DNA of 64,000 bases from positions 423,866-487,865 of the forward strand of contig NZ_JAASRW010000004.1 of the NCBI RefSeq assembly GCF_011761355.1, read 5' to 3'. The stretch's first letter is position 1. Each line of letters begins with the position of its first letter. The notes beneath the pieces are model-generated. The model did no database searches, was not told the DNA's origin, and saw only the letters and a program-made list of their open reading frames with translations. The stretch comes from Paenibacillus lupini. Its GTDB lineage: Bacteria > Bacillota > Bacilli > Paenibacillales > Paenibacillaceae. Positions 51,044 through 59,144 of the stretch are shown here, in pieces. The position numbers were made by a program, and so were the translations under genes.

Positions 51044-52585
51044 TTAATTTGTTTTCGATAATACGGATTTGTAGAAGCTTGCAAAGTAGTCGCTGACTAC
51101 TGCTTTTTCGTCGGACAGCTTTACAGGGGCGATCAATTGAATCTTTTCTCCATTGTACGTTGCGTTTGTTTCTCCAAACTTAAAGGCAAGCTTGTTGCCG
51201 TTATAGCTAATGGTAACGGTTTGAGTTGCGTTATCCCAGCCGACCTTCGCACCAAAGCTTTCAAAGCTGCTACGCAGGCTTACTGTTTTTTGTTCCGTCT
51301 CACCAAACTGCTCTTTGCCGATCACGGCATGAACTCCCCAGTTACCGTCAACTACCTGCGTCACGCCAAAATCAGTGGATACTGACATGAGGGAGTAAGC
51401 CTCGTCTTCGGTTAGATCCATGCCTTTCATCAGAAAATCCTTTGTTTTAAGCGCAGCATCCTTCATTGCTTTATCGATCGAGGAGTTGTTATAAATGTCC
51501 TTTTGCGCATTATCTCCAAGCTCTTCCAAGTGGTTCGCATAGCTGAAGCCGTGTACAACCCACTCGTTCTCATTCTCGAGCAGCGGGTAATTGAGGTTGC
51601 TTAGCTTCTTGTCCAGATCTGCTTTCTTATGAAGAATGACCTGAATATCGCCAGTCACCGATGTTTCGATTGCTGTTCCGTTAATTTCCGAATCCCCTTG
51701 GCCAGCATGTGGATCGCCTACCGACAGAAGTGCGCCTGGTACGGAAACCGGATAGTACATCGATGCGCCTTCGGTTACGCGCCAATCATCAACATTGCCG
51801 CCAAAGTAGGATGGAGGGACGGAGTCAACGATATCTGCTTCTTTTGGAGCAACACCCATCGTGCCAAAATGCAGCCTTACCGGAACCTTCACGCCTTTCA
51901 GCACATTAAAGTTCTCTTCAACTTTGTCGTGGTCTACGATCACGCCTGGATAATCGATCGTTGGGTGTGTTTTGCCATCCGGATCGGTCTGAGGTTCCCA
52001 CTTGAAGTTGTATACTGCGGTGGCATAATCCGTTACCCCGTCAGAACTCATCTCATAGATCGTGACAACCTCACGTTTCTTTGGTTCCTCGACCATGTCG
52101 CCGTATAAGTACCCCCAGTTGGCGGCAGCGTTGACGCCGTAGGTTTTGCCTGCATATTTCTCGTTGCCGTTAGGTCGAAGCTTCATGTCCAATATTTTCA
52201 CTTCAAGGACGTCCCCCGGTTCTGCCCCTTCGACAGCGATAGGTCCGGTCATAATATGTACACCAGGTCCACGTAGATCCTCATTCTTCTCAACACTATC
52301 CCAGTGGAAAATATCCTCTACGCCGGCATCACCCTCAATCATTCTCTCATAATCATCGCCGGAATGATGAGTGATCGCTTCGACCGTTACGATGTCCCCG
52401 GAATTGACCGTAAGCACAGGATCGCCTTTTCCGATATTCCCCCAACGGACATTATCTGCGTTTGCTGCAAGATAATGTGTTTTTGGCAGAGGTTTCGTGT
52501 CAGCATTCGCGACATAAGCAGGCGAGCTAAGCACCATCAATGCAGATAAAGCCGTTCCAATCTTCCATGACATCCGTTTCCCCAT
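51044..52585 (-). CDS. Secreted acetamidase/formamidase-like protein with C-terminal stalk domain
   Basis: Protein of 513 residues. A signal peptide (hydrophobic 9-29, cleavage near ANA) leads into an FmdA/AmdA-type amidase domain. Family features are TVEAITHHSGDDYERMIEG, GPIAVEGAEPGDVLEVKILD, LHFGTMGVAP and LLSVGDPHAGQGDSEINGTA, where Asp, His and Glu of the metal site lie. From about 430 the chain continues with a copper-amine-oxidase-N-like stalk (TVSLRSSFESFGAKVGWD, then KLAFKFG), usual in cell-surface proteins of these bacteria. The frame begins at 52630, but AAAAGGAG fits ATG 52585. It should release ammonia from short amides outside the cell. Confidence 0.88.
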   Translation of the reverse strand: MGKRMSWKIGTALSALMVLSSPAYVANADTKPLPKTHYLAANADNVRWGNIGKGDPVLTVNSGDIVTVEAITHHSGDDYERMIEGDAGVEDIFHWDSVEKNEDLRGPGVHIMTGPIAVEGAEPGDVLEVKILDMKLRPNGNEKYAGKTYGVNAAANWGYLYGDMVEEPKKREVVTIYEMSSDGVTDYATAVYNFKWEPQTDPDGKTHPTIDYPGVIVDHDKVEENFNVLKGVKVPVRLHFGTMGVAPKEADIVDSVPPSYFGGNVDDWRVTEGASMYYPVSVPGALLSVGDPHAGQGDSEINGTAIETSVTGDIQVILHKKADLDKKLSNLNYPLLENENEWVVHGFSYANHLEELGDNAQKDIYNNSSIDKAMKDAALKTKDFLMKGMDLTEDEAYSLMSVSTDFGVTQVVDGNWGVHAVIGKEQFGETEQKTVSLRSSFESFGAKVGWDNATQTVTISYNGNKLAFKFGETNATYNGEKIQLIAPVKLSDEKAVVSDYFASFYKSVLSKTN

Positions 52586-52841
52586 ACTCAAAACTCCTTT
52601 TCTAATAATGTGTGTGAGTTTTCCTAACATGTTAATGAGCTGAGTATAGCAGAAGGTTTTGGGATTAACAATATAAACTTTTTATAGTTTTAAAATTTGA
52701 TATATTAAGTGAATGTGGTTATTTTGTTTAAAAATTTAATTAACAGCTAGCGTTAAGTACAATAGGTCAATTCATAGCATAAAAAGTGATTATCAAGCTG
52801 CCCCGTTATATCCTAATATGTAGAGGTAGGAGGGGGACAAG
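52586..52841. other. AT-rich divergent intergenic region
   Basis: About 250 bases, very rich in A and T, between the acetamidase and GH43-like genes. I see no repeat, cre match or convincing promoter with both boxes, though AT-runs that could be promoters exist. Confidence 0.4.
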
Positions 52842-53771
52842 ATGACATTGGATTATGAAGCTTATCTTTTTGTGCATTTTACCGGCGAGCATGAGGATGG
52901 AGAGCAGGTTTATTTCTCTGTAAGTCAGGACGGGCTGCACTGGAATGATCTAAATCAAAGCCAGCCTGTATTAAAATCTGGTATTGGTGAAAAGGGAGTG
53001 CGGGATCCATTTATCATCCGTTCTCCATTGGATAATAAGTTCTATATCATTGCTACGGATCTGCGGATTGCAAATGATAAAGGCTGGGACACCGCGCAAC
53101 ACCGCGGCAGCCGCTCAATTATCGTTTGGGAGTCTTCTGATCTAGTGAATTGGTCGAAGGAAAGAAGTGTGGAGCTTGATGTTCCGGATGCGGGCTGCGT
53201 ATGGGCGCCGGAGACAATCTTTGATGAGGAAGCCGGTGAACATCTCATGTTCTGGGCTTCGATGGTGAAAGAGGGAGACAAGGAGCCTAAGCAGATCATT
53301 TACAGCTCCAGAACGAAGGATTTTGTTACTTTCACGAGGCCTGAGAAGTATATCGAGCGTGGCAATCATGTCATTGACACGACGATTATCAAAGAGGGTA
53401 ATACGTATTACCGTTACTCGAAGGATGAAACAACGAAGTGTATTACGGTAGAAGAGAGCAGCTCTTTATCCCGTGATGCTTTCGTGGCTAAGCGATCATC
53501 TGTTTTGGACAATCTGTTCGGGGTTGAAGGACCTGAGGTATTCAAATTTAATGACCGGAATGAATGGTGTCTGATGGTGGATCAGTATGCAGCTGGCAAA
53601 GGGTATTTGCCGCTTATTACAGAGGACCTATCTAGCGGTCAATTCCGTGTTTTGAACACGGAAGAGTACGACCTTGGAGCAGCAAAGAAGAGACATGGAT
53701 CGTTCTTGAACCTTACTGGTGATGAATATAAAGCATTAGTGGAAGCATGGGGCACGTTGGCCGCCAATTAA
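52842..53771 (+). CDS. GH43-like beta-propeller glycosidase
   Basis: Protein of 309 residues without signal peptide. The pattern GVRDPFIIRSPLDNKFYIIATD near 50 carries the Asp at the pKa/base position; WAPETIFDEEAGEHLMFWAS near 124 has the typical Trp-Ala-Pro-Glu of GH43 enzymes; the acid Glu is probably in GVEGPEVFKF near 228. Family members cleave arabinosyl or xylosyl units. The start is ATG behind AGGAGGGGG. It fits with xylAB and GH3 as parts of plant-polymer breakdown, but is not linked in an operon. Confidence 0.83.
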   Translation: MTLDYEAYLFVHFTGEHEDGEQVYFSVSQDGLHWNDLNQSQPVLKSGIGEKGVRDPFIIRSPLDNKFYIIATDLRIANDKGWDTAQHRGSRSIIVWESSDLVNWSKERSVELDVPDAGCVWAPETIFDEEAGEHLMFWASMVKEGDKEPKQIIYSSRTKDFVTFTRPEKYIERGNHVIDTTIIKEGNTYYRYSKDETTKCITVEESSSLSRDAFVAKRSSVLDNLFGVEGPEVFKFNDRNEWCLMVDQYAAGKGYLPLITEDLSSGQFRVLNTEEYDLGAAKKRHGSFLNLTGDEYKALVEAWGTLAAN

Positions 53772-53774
53772 AAC

Positions 53775-53826
53775 AAAGGGCTGTCCTATAAGTCATTACA
53801 ATGACTATGGGGCAGCCTTTTTTTAA
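53775..53826 (+). terminator. Terminator-like hairpin after the GH43-like gene (left end of the element)
   Basis: AAAGGGCTGTCC.TATAAGTCATT / ATGACT..ATGGGGCAGCCTTT imperfect stem, followed by TTTTT. Confidence 0.7.
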
Positions 53827-54074
53827 TTTATTCCTACCATCCCTATTCCAAACGAAGGCTGTATTTTTAGGAACGGGTATGCAGAGTGAGGGAGACGAAG
53901 TGCGGAGTAAAAGGTTTGAGCCGGAGAAGCGCAGCGTTCGCCTTTGTTCTCGGATTTCAACCGCTACGCGAGTTGTAATCAAGAAATCCGTGAACAACAG
54001 CGATCGGAGGTCCAAACCCTTTTACGCAGCACTTTAGACTCTCTCTAACAAAGAGACCATGACTTATGAGACAG
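53781..54074. mobile_element. MITE-like structured element with terminal inverted repeats
   Basis: CTGTCCTATAAGTCAT (53781-53796) and ATGACTTATGAGACAG (54059-54074) are near-perfect inverted copies (14 of 16 positions) bounding 294 bp without a credible gene. Inside is a second, long inverted pair, AAGTGCGGAGTAAAAGGTTTG (53898-53918) and CAAACCCTTTTACGCAGCAC (54013-54032 and on), which encloses two more stems: CCGGAGAA / TTCTCGG and GGATTTC / GAAATCC with an inner CAAC / GTTG. The left terminal repeat also forms a terminator-like hairpin after the GH43-like gene. No transposase is present, so movement would need one supplied elsewhere. It could instead be a structured RNA gene. Confidence 0.6.
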
Positions 54075-54103
54075 ACTCTTTTGCTGTGCTTATTAGCAGC
54101 TGT

Positions 54104-54862
54104 TTACTCCGATGTAACAATCACTTGAATATCGTATTCGCTGCATATTTTATTAAATGGAGCAGGCGGCTCGGCGTCTGTGATTAGTACGTCGATATCG
54201 TCAAATGGACATACGCGGTGAAAAAGGTTTTTCTCGAATTTGGCCGAGTCTGCCAGAAGAATAACTTGATTAGCCCGCTTGATCATTTCCCGTTTCATGT
54301 AGGCCTCTTCCACTGTAGGTGCAAATAAGCCCTCGGTAGTAATCCCGCATGTCCCCAAAAAGAGCTTATCTACTCGGATATCGCTTAGCATCTCGATGGT
54401 GCGTGGGCCAAATGCATATCGATGCCAGGCGTGAAGCTCGCCGCCAAGCATGTGGGTTGTTGTATGCGGCTTGTCGCAAAGAATAGCGGCGATATCAATC
54501 GAATTGGTGACCACGACGTTGTCTTGGGTGGACATAAACTCCGCAATATATTGCGTCGTTGTTCCTGTATCCAGCATCAAATAATCACCGTTCTTGATTA
54601 GCGATACCGCGGACAAAGCAATGGAACGCTTGCTGCCAGCATCGGTGAGCCGTTCTTTATAGCTGTTGATATGTTTGGTCATGGATGGCAATATCGCACC
54701 GCCTCGTACGCGGAGGATCAGACCCTCCGATTCCATTTTGACCAAGTCACGCCGGGCTGTATCATAGGAGACCTCATACATCTTACAAATATCGGTCATA
54801 CTTATATTTTGATTCAGCTTCAAATATTCGATAATCGATTTGATCCGTTCTTCTTGGTTCAT
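54104..54862 (-). CDS. DeoR/GlpR-family transcriptional regulator
   Basis: Protein of 252 residues: N-terminal HTH (about 5-55, MTDICKMYEVSYDTARRDL) and a DeoRC sugar-phosphate-binding domain with LMLDTGTTTQYIAEFM near 97, VVTNSIDIA near 118, FLGTCGITTEGLF near 170 and VILLADSAKF near 205. It represses sugar-related genes until a phosphorylated sugar binds. ATG 54862 is preceded by AAGGTGG. The divergent dehydrogenase gene is its likely target; TATAAG-type direct and inverted copies lie in between. Confidence 0.9.
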   Translation of the reverse strand: MNQEERIKSIIEYLKLNQNISMTDICKMYEVSYDTARRDLVKMESEGLILRVRGGAILPSMTKHINSYKERLTDAGSKRSIALSAVSLIKNGDYLMLDTGTTTQYIAEFMSTQDNVVVTNSIDIAAILCDKPHTTTHMLGGELHAWHRYAFGPRTIEMLSDIRVDKLFLGTCGITTEGLFAPTVEEAYMKREMIKRANQVILLADSAKFEKNLFHRVCPFDDIDVLITDAEPPAPFNKICSEYDIQVIVTSE

Positions 54863-54975
54863 ATTGTGCCCACCTTATAAGTGCTTCTTCTCTCATTATA
54901 AGCAAGCAGGTGTCTTATGTACAATTATTTTATGCGTATTTCGCTTATATTCTTAAGTGTAATAATTAAATTTTA

Positions 54976-55004
54976 TTGAAAACCTGCATGATATCTCTTA
55001 TACT
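54976..55004 (+). promoter_or_regulatory. Promoter of the Gfo/Idh/MocA gene
   Basis: TTGAAA (54976-54981), 17-bp spacer, TATACT (54999-55004); five of six matches in each box. Confidence 0.7.
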
Positions 55005-55040
55005 GATGAAAAGTAAATGACGGAGAAGGAGTGTACGGAA

Positions 55041-56084
55041 ATGAACAAAGTGAACGTAGGATTAGTTGGTTTTGGATTATCAGGACAAGTCTTTCATGCT
55101 CCAATTATCCAATCTATAGATGGAATGGACATTGTGAAGGTCGTCTCAAGCAACCCGGACAAGGCGGCGCAATACTTACCGAATGCGGCAGTCGTTGCTT
55201 CATTGGATAACTTGCTGTCTGATGAGAGCATCGATCTCGTTATTATCACTTCGCCTAATCAGACGCATTATCCATTTGCCAAGCAAGCCTTGCTTGCTGG
55301 TAAACATGTTGTTGTAGAGAAGCCTTTTGTTATCACATCGGAAGAAGCAGAAGATCTGATCGAGACGGCAAAACAACAAAACAAGAAGCTCAGCGTGTAT
55401 CAGAACCGGAGATGGGATAATGATTTTCTCACTGTGAAGAGCCTTATTGCTTCCGGTGAATTAGGAGATATCGCCTCATACGAGACGCATTATGACCGCT
55501 ACCGGCCGCAAGTATCTGACAGATGGAGAGAGCAGGCTGGTCCAGGTTCCGGAATGCTATACGATTTGGGTGCACATCTGATTGATCAAGCGCTGCATTT
55601 GTTCGGGAAGCCGGTAAGTGTGTATGCGGATCTGTTTGCTCAAAGAACAGGCTCTGAGGTCGTTGATTATTTCCACCTTGTATTGACGTATGAGAATATG
55701 CGGGTTATTCTCCATAGCGGTTCTCTTGTTATGCAGCATGGACCAAGGTTCCAGGTGCACGGCAGCCAAGGCACCTTTATCAAGTATGGTCTGGATTCGC
55801 AAGAGGAGACGCTGCGAAAAGGCGGCCTGCCAGGGCAGCCTGCTTGGGGCAAAGACCGGGTAGAGTGGTACGGCGAGCTTACTTTAATGGCTGACGGTAA
55901 AGCTGAGACGAGTAAGGTTGAGACCCACCAAGGAAGTTATGAACGCTTCTATGAGGGGATGTTCCAAGCGATAACGGACAATAAGCCTGTGCCGGTTGCT
56001 GCGGAAGATGCAAGGAATACGATCAGAGTCATTGAACTCGCGATGCAAAGCAGCGCGGAGAAAAGAGCTTTGCCTTTTAATTAA
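55041..56084 (+). CDS. Gfo/Idh/MocA-family oxidoreductase (IolW/YvaA-like)
   Basis: Protein of 347 residues. The Rossmann motif GLVGFGLSGQVFHAP opens the protein, TSPNQTHY near 75, EKPFVITSEEAEDL near 96 carries the EKP catalytic lysine, and the C-terminal half has SGMLYDLGAHLIDQALHLFG with the D-x-x-x-H pair. This outline is that of NADP-dependent scyllo-inositol dehydrogenase IolW. ATG 55017 is in frame, but AAGGAG (55026-55031) fits ATG 55041. The DeoR-type gene opposite suggests inducer control. Exact substrate is inferred. Confidence 0.88.
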   Translation: MNKVNVGLVGFGLSGQVFHAPIIQSIDGMDIVKVVSSNPDKAAQYLPNAAVVASLDNLLSDESIDLVIITSPNQTHYPFAKQALLAGKHVVVEKPFVITSEEAEDLIETAKQQNKKLSVYQNRRWDNDFLTVKSLIASGELGDIASYETHYDRYRPQVSDRWREQAGPGSGMLYDLGAHLIDQALHLFGKPVSVYADLFAQRTGSEVVDYFHLVLTYENMRVILHSGSLVMQHGPRFQVHGSQGTFIKYGLDSQEETLRKGGLPGQPAWGKDRVEWYGELTLMADGKAETSKVETHQGSYERFYEGMFQAITDNKPVPVAAEDARNTIRVIELAMQSSAEKRALPFN

Positions 56085-56104
56085 AGCAACTATTGCATGA
56101 AGTA

Positions 56105-56146
56105 GAAAAGCGCTTAACATGGTCATTCCGTGGTAAGCGCTTTTTG
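56105..56146 (+). terminator. Terminator after the dehydrogenase gene
   Basis: AAAAGCGCTTA / TAAGCGCTTTTT stem of 11 bp with an inner CATGG / CCGTG pair. Confidence 0.82.
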
Positions 56147-56222
56147 ACTTGTTTACTTGCATGAATACATATTATCTTGAAAAAAACGGGAAACTGGAAA
56201 TAGTTAATCAGAGGGAGGTGGG

Positions 56223-56441
56223 ATGGTGTATTTGAAATATGCATGGTCATATTTGCTGTTAGCCTTGATCGGGTTGGCGATCCTTGTCTTGTCAGATCTC
56301 ATTTCAGGAATGTCGTTAGCTGAGGCACTAAATATCATTCGCCATACCTTTTCCATCGTAACACCATTTGAATATATTTTGATCCCGCTTGCTGCCATCT
56401 CACCATTTGTTATCATGGTCTGGAACGGAAAAAAGAAATAA
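56223..56441 (+). CDS. Small two-helix membrane protein
   Basis: Protein of 72 residues: helix 1 about 7-26 (SYLLLALIGLAILVLSDLI), helix 2 about 48-67, tail WNGKKK. GGGAGGTGGG is placed directly before ATG 56223, supporting expression. It ends one base before the gerC stop codon on the other strand, so it is convergent with the germination operon. No named family is known to me. A role in the spore membrane would fit position but is unproven. Confidence 0.65.
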   Translation: MVYLKYAWSYLLLALIGLAILVLSDLISGMSLAEALNIIRHTFSIVTPFEYILIPLAAISPFVIMVWNGKKK

Positions 56442-56442
56442 G

Positions 56443-57660
56443 TTATTCTTCCGCCTCGATCATTTGCTTCTTGAAAGAAGACCCTCTCATTCCAGCCCTT
56501 CGAATATAAGTCTCTACTTGGATTTCATACTCGCTCTCAGCAAACGTCTGAGGCCAATTCTTCTCAAGCTTTTTCCACTGTTTAGGATAAGACTTTTGCA
56601 GGAAGGAACCAAATCCAAGCACATCCGACTCCGCCTTCTGCGCAGCTGTAATGGTTGCTGCGACCTCCTTCTTCGTTTGGGCCGCCCATTTGTCCTGGAT
56701 TCGCTTCATGGCATCTCGATTATTCAGATCATCCGAACAAGTCGTTTCACCAAGGACACCTTCCTCTTTGATATGAATAAGGAATTTAGGTTTGCCTTCT
56801 TGAAGGCTTGGCTTCACTTTTGTTATCGATCGAACAACGACAACAACATCCTTTGTACCTGCCTCCTCGCAGGGAAGATTCATGACGGTTCCTTTCATTT
56901 CATTTCTCGTCCACATGACTCCTCTGGCCAAATGGTTATCCATCCATCCAATCAATTTACCTTTTTTCATTAACGAAATACCGTTTATTAAGACGTATGA
57001 AGGCGGCTGGGCGTTTTTTGCGTTTCTTTCCGTAGAGGCAAGCTTGCGATCTCCAATAATCTGAATTCCCCCGATAATGGGCTCCCCTGGCCCAACAAGA
57101 TCATTAATGATCTCCTTCACATTGGTGTCGGCATTTTCCGCCCACACTTGAGAAGTAATCCGTGATTTTCTGGAGATTCCGATAGAAGGGGTCTTTTCCA
57201 GTGGAGTCACAATACTCACGATCTCTTCAGCAGTTGTTCCTCTGGAGATGAGAACTGTAGAGCTTAGACGCACCTCGTGTGACCGCTCCATGAAATCAAA
57301 CAAGTCATTAATTCCTTTTTTTGCTGCCTCCTCACCAATAACGACAAGCTGGATATGACCAAAAAAGAGCCGTCTTGGCACTTTTCTTGACGCTTTACGA
57401 AGAGCACCAAATAAAGAATTGTCCTGACTGCTGTAAGTTACAATGGGAAGAGCGCCCATGCCGACCTGAGCTCCTCCTTGTGCGGATAACGCTCCGGCAT
57501 TCACGATCTGAAAGGATACGGAATAATCGTTGGAATTAGGGACAGAATCAATCCCCATGCCAACGACGATGGACATATCCGTTAGCTCTCTGCTATTCCA
57601 GCATCCGGTTACAGGTAAACAAACCGAGAGCAGAACCAGAATCGCAACGATTCGTTTCAC
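56443..57660 (-). CDS. gerC: Spore germination lipoprotein, GerC family
   Basis: Protein of 405 residues with lipobox PVTGC near residue 20. Ger(x)C pattern: NSRELTDMSIVVGMGID right after it, PRRLFFGHIQLVVIGEE near 95 and the C-terminal coil-rich domain with ETYIRR. C subunits are anchored to the outer face of the spore inner membrane and needed for receptor assembly. It is last in the gerB-gerA-gerC operon, 37 bp after gerA. Confidence 0.93.
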   Translation of the reverse strand: MKRIVAILVLLSVCLPVTGCWNSRELTDMSIVVGMGIDSVPNSNDYSVSFQIVNAGALSAQGGAQVGMGALPIVTYSSQDNSLFGALRKASRKVPRRLFFGHIQLVVIGEEAAKKGINDLFDFMERSHEVRLSSTVLISRGTTAEEIVSIVTPLEKTPSIGISRKSRITSQVWAENADTNVKEIINDLVGPGEPIIGGIQIIGDRKLASTERNAKNAQPPSYVLINGISLMKKGKLIGWMDNHLARGVMWTRNEMKGTVMNLPCEEAGTKDVVVVVRSITKVKPSLQEGKPKFLIHIKEEGVLGETTCSDDLNNRDAMKRIQDKWAAQTKKEVAATITAAQKAESDVLGFGSFLQKSYPKQWKKLEKNWPQTFAESEYEIQVETYIRRAGMRGSSFKKQMIEAEE

Positions 57661-57697
57661 AGCATGGCCTCCTTCCGTTAGATGTGCTCAGGGTAAG

Positions 57698-59143
57698 TTA
57701 ATTGGGTCTTCGATTTGATGAGGATCGTTTGAACGTCCTGCGGACAAAGGTGTCCTTCAGCTCATTGGGCCGAAGCGGAGTAAGAGGCGACAAATAGGGT
57801 TCACCAAATGAACGTAATCCGCACATATGAGCGATCATTAAGATGCTGAACATCGCTATGCCGAAAAAACCTAGAAATGCAGAACAAAACATGACGGCAA
57901 AACGCAATAACCGAATGGACAGAGCGGCATTAAAGGAAGGGGTCGTAAAGCTGGAAATCCCCGTTAGAGCAACGACAATAACCATTGCTGAGGATACGAT
58001 CCCGGCCTGGACCGCTGCTTGTCCTAGTACTAATGCTCCAACAATGGATACGGCTTGCCCAATTGCCCTTGGCATCCGTATGCCTGCCTCCCGAAGGATC
58101 TCGAAGGATACTTCCATAATCAGCGCTTCGACTAAAGCAGGGAAGGGAACACTTTCCCGCTGTGAGGCTAATGACAGAAGCAGAGGCGTAGGGATCATTT
58201 CCTGGTGGAACGTGATGGAAGCGATATAAATTGACGGGCCAAACATGGAAATAAATAAAGAGATATACCTTAACAATCGAATGCCCGAGGAAACGTCTGT
58301 TCGATGATAATAATCTTCTGCAGACTGAAAAAACATGAAAAATGTCGTTGGAGCAACAAGTGCAAATGGCGTGCCGTCTACGAAAACAGCGATCCGCCCC
58401 TCCAAAATATGCGCGGCTACCGTATCTGGTCTTTCCGTATTAAACAAGGTCGGAAAAGGGGTATAGGTCTGCTCTTCAATCAAATTTTCGATATAGCCAG
58501 ATTCCAATATGGACTCGTAATCGATGTTTTGCAGGCGCCGCCTGACTTCATCAATGATTTCCTGTTTCGCCGTACCATTGAGATACATGATGGCTACTTC
58601 CGTATGCGTAACAGATCCAACCTGCATCGTTTCCAGCCAAAGATTAGAATTTTTTATCCTTCTTCGTACAAGTGCGACATTCGTGCTGATGGATTCATTA
58701 AAGCCGTCCTTTGGCCCTCTAATTACGATTTGAGAGGAAGGCTCCGTTACGGGCCTTACTTCTCCGCCACATGTCTCATAGCTTAAAGCTTCTTCGCACT
58801 GCTGCAGCAACAAGATGGTATTACCGGAAAGAATAGCTAGAACGATATCATTTATGGTGCTCATGGATTGAACATTAATACTGGACAAGCCCTTATGCTT
58901 GATTTGTTCAAGAGGAGACTTAGATGGAACGTCAAAGGTAAGCGAGAAAAAAGAATCAAACAACAAATCATGAACAATATGTCTATCGATAAGCCCGTCG
59001 ACATACACCGCGGCAGCCTGAATGCCCTCAAGAGTAAATCTTTTGAATACCAGATCTGAGCTTGAACCTAAGGAAGCTTTGATCTCGTGTAGATTCATCT
59101 CCAGATTCGTGCTGATCCGGTCTGCAGAAATGGTTTTATTCAT
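57698..59143 (-). CDS. gerA: Spore germination protein, GerA family
   Basis: Protein of 481 residues. The N-terminal soluble region (about 1-260, RRRIKNSNLWLETMQVGSVT, TKTEV-type strand) is followed by about five membrane helices, with PFPALVEALIMEVSFEILREAG near 350-375, the GerA signature. A subunits form the ion-permeable core of the germinant receptor. The frame begins at 59218, but GGGAGG fits ATG 59143, one base after the gerB stop, giving tight coupling. Confidence 0.94.
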   Translation of the reverse strand: MNKTISADRISTNLEMNLHEIKASLGSSSDLVFKRFTLEGIQAAAVYVDGLIDRHIVHDLLFDSFFSLTFDVPSKSPLEQIKHKGLSSINVQSMSTINDIVLAILSGNTILLLQQCEEALSYETCGGEVRPVTEPSSQIVIRGPKDGFNESISTNVALVRRRIKNSNLWLETMQVGSVTHTEVAIMYLNGTAKQEIIDEVRRRLQNIDYESILESGYIENLIEEQTYTPFPTLFNTERPDTVAAHILEGRIAVFVDGTPFALVAPTTFFMFFQSAEDYYHRTDVSSGIRLLRYISLFISMFGPSIYIASITFHQEMIPTPLLLSLASQRESVPFPALVEALIMEVSFEILREAGIRMPRAIGQAVSIVGALVLGQAAVQAGIVSSAMVIVVALTGISSFTTPSFNAALSIRLLRFAVMFCSAFLGFFGIAMFSILMIAHMCGLRSFGEPYLSPLTPLRPNELKDTFVRRTFKRSSSNRRPN

Positions 59144-59144
59144 T

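Noticed and set aside
53801-54037. 78-codon ORF inside the structured element
   Set aside because: No RBS; its sequence coincides with paired stems and has no protein-like pattern.
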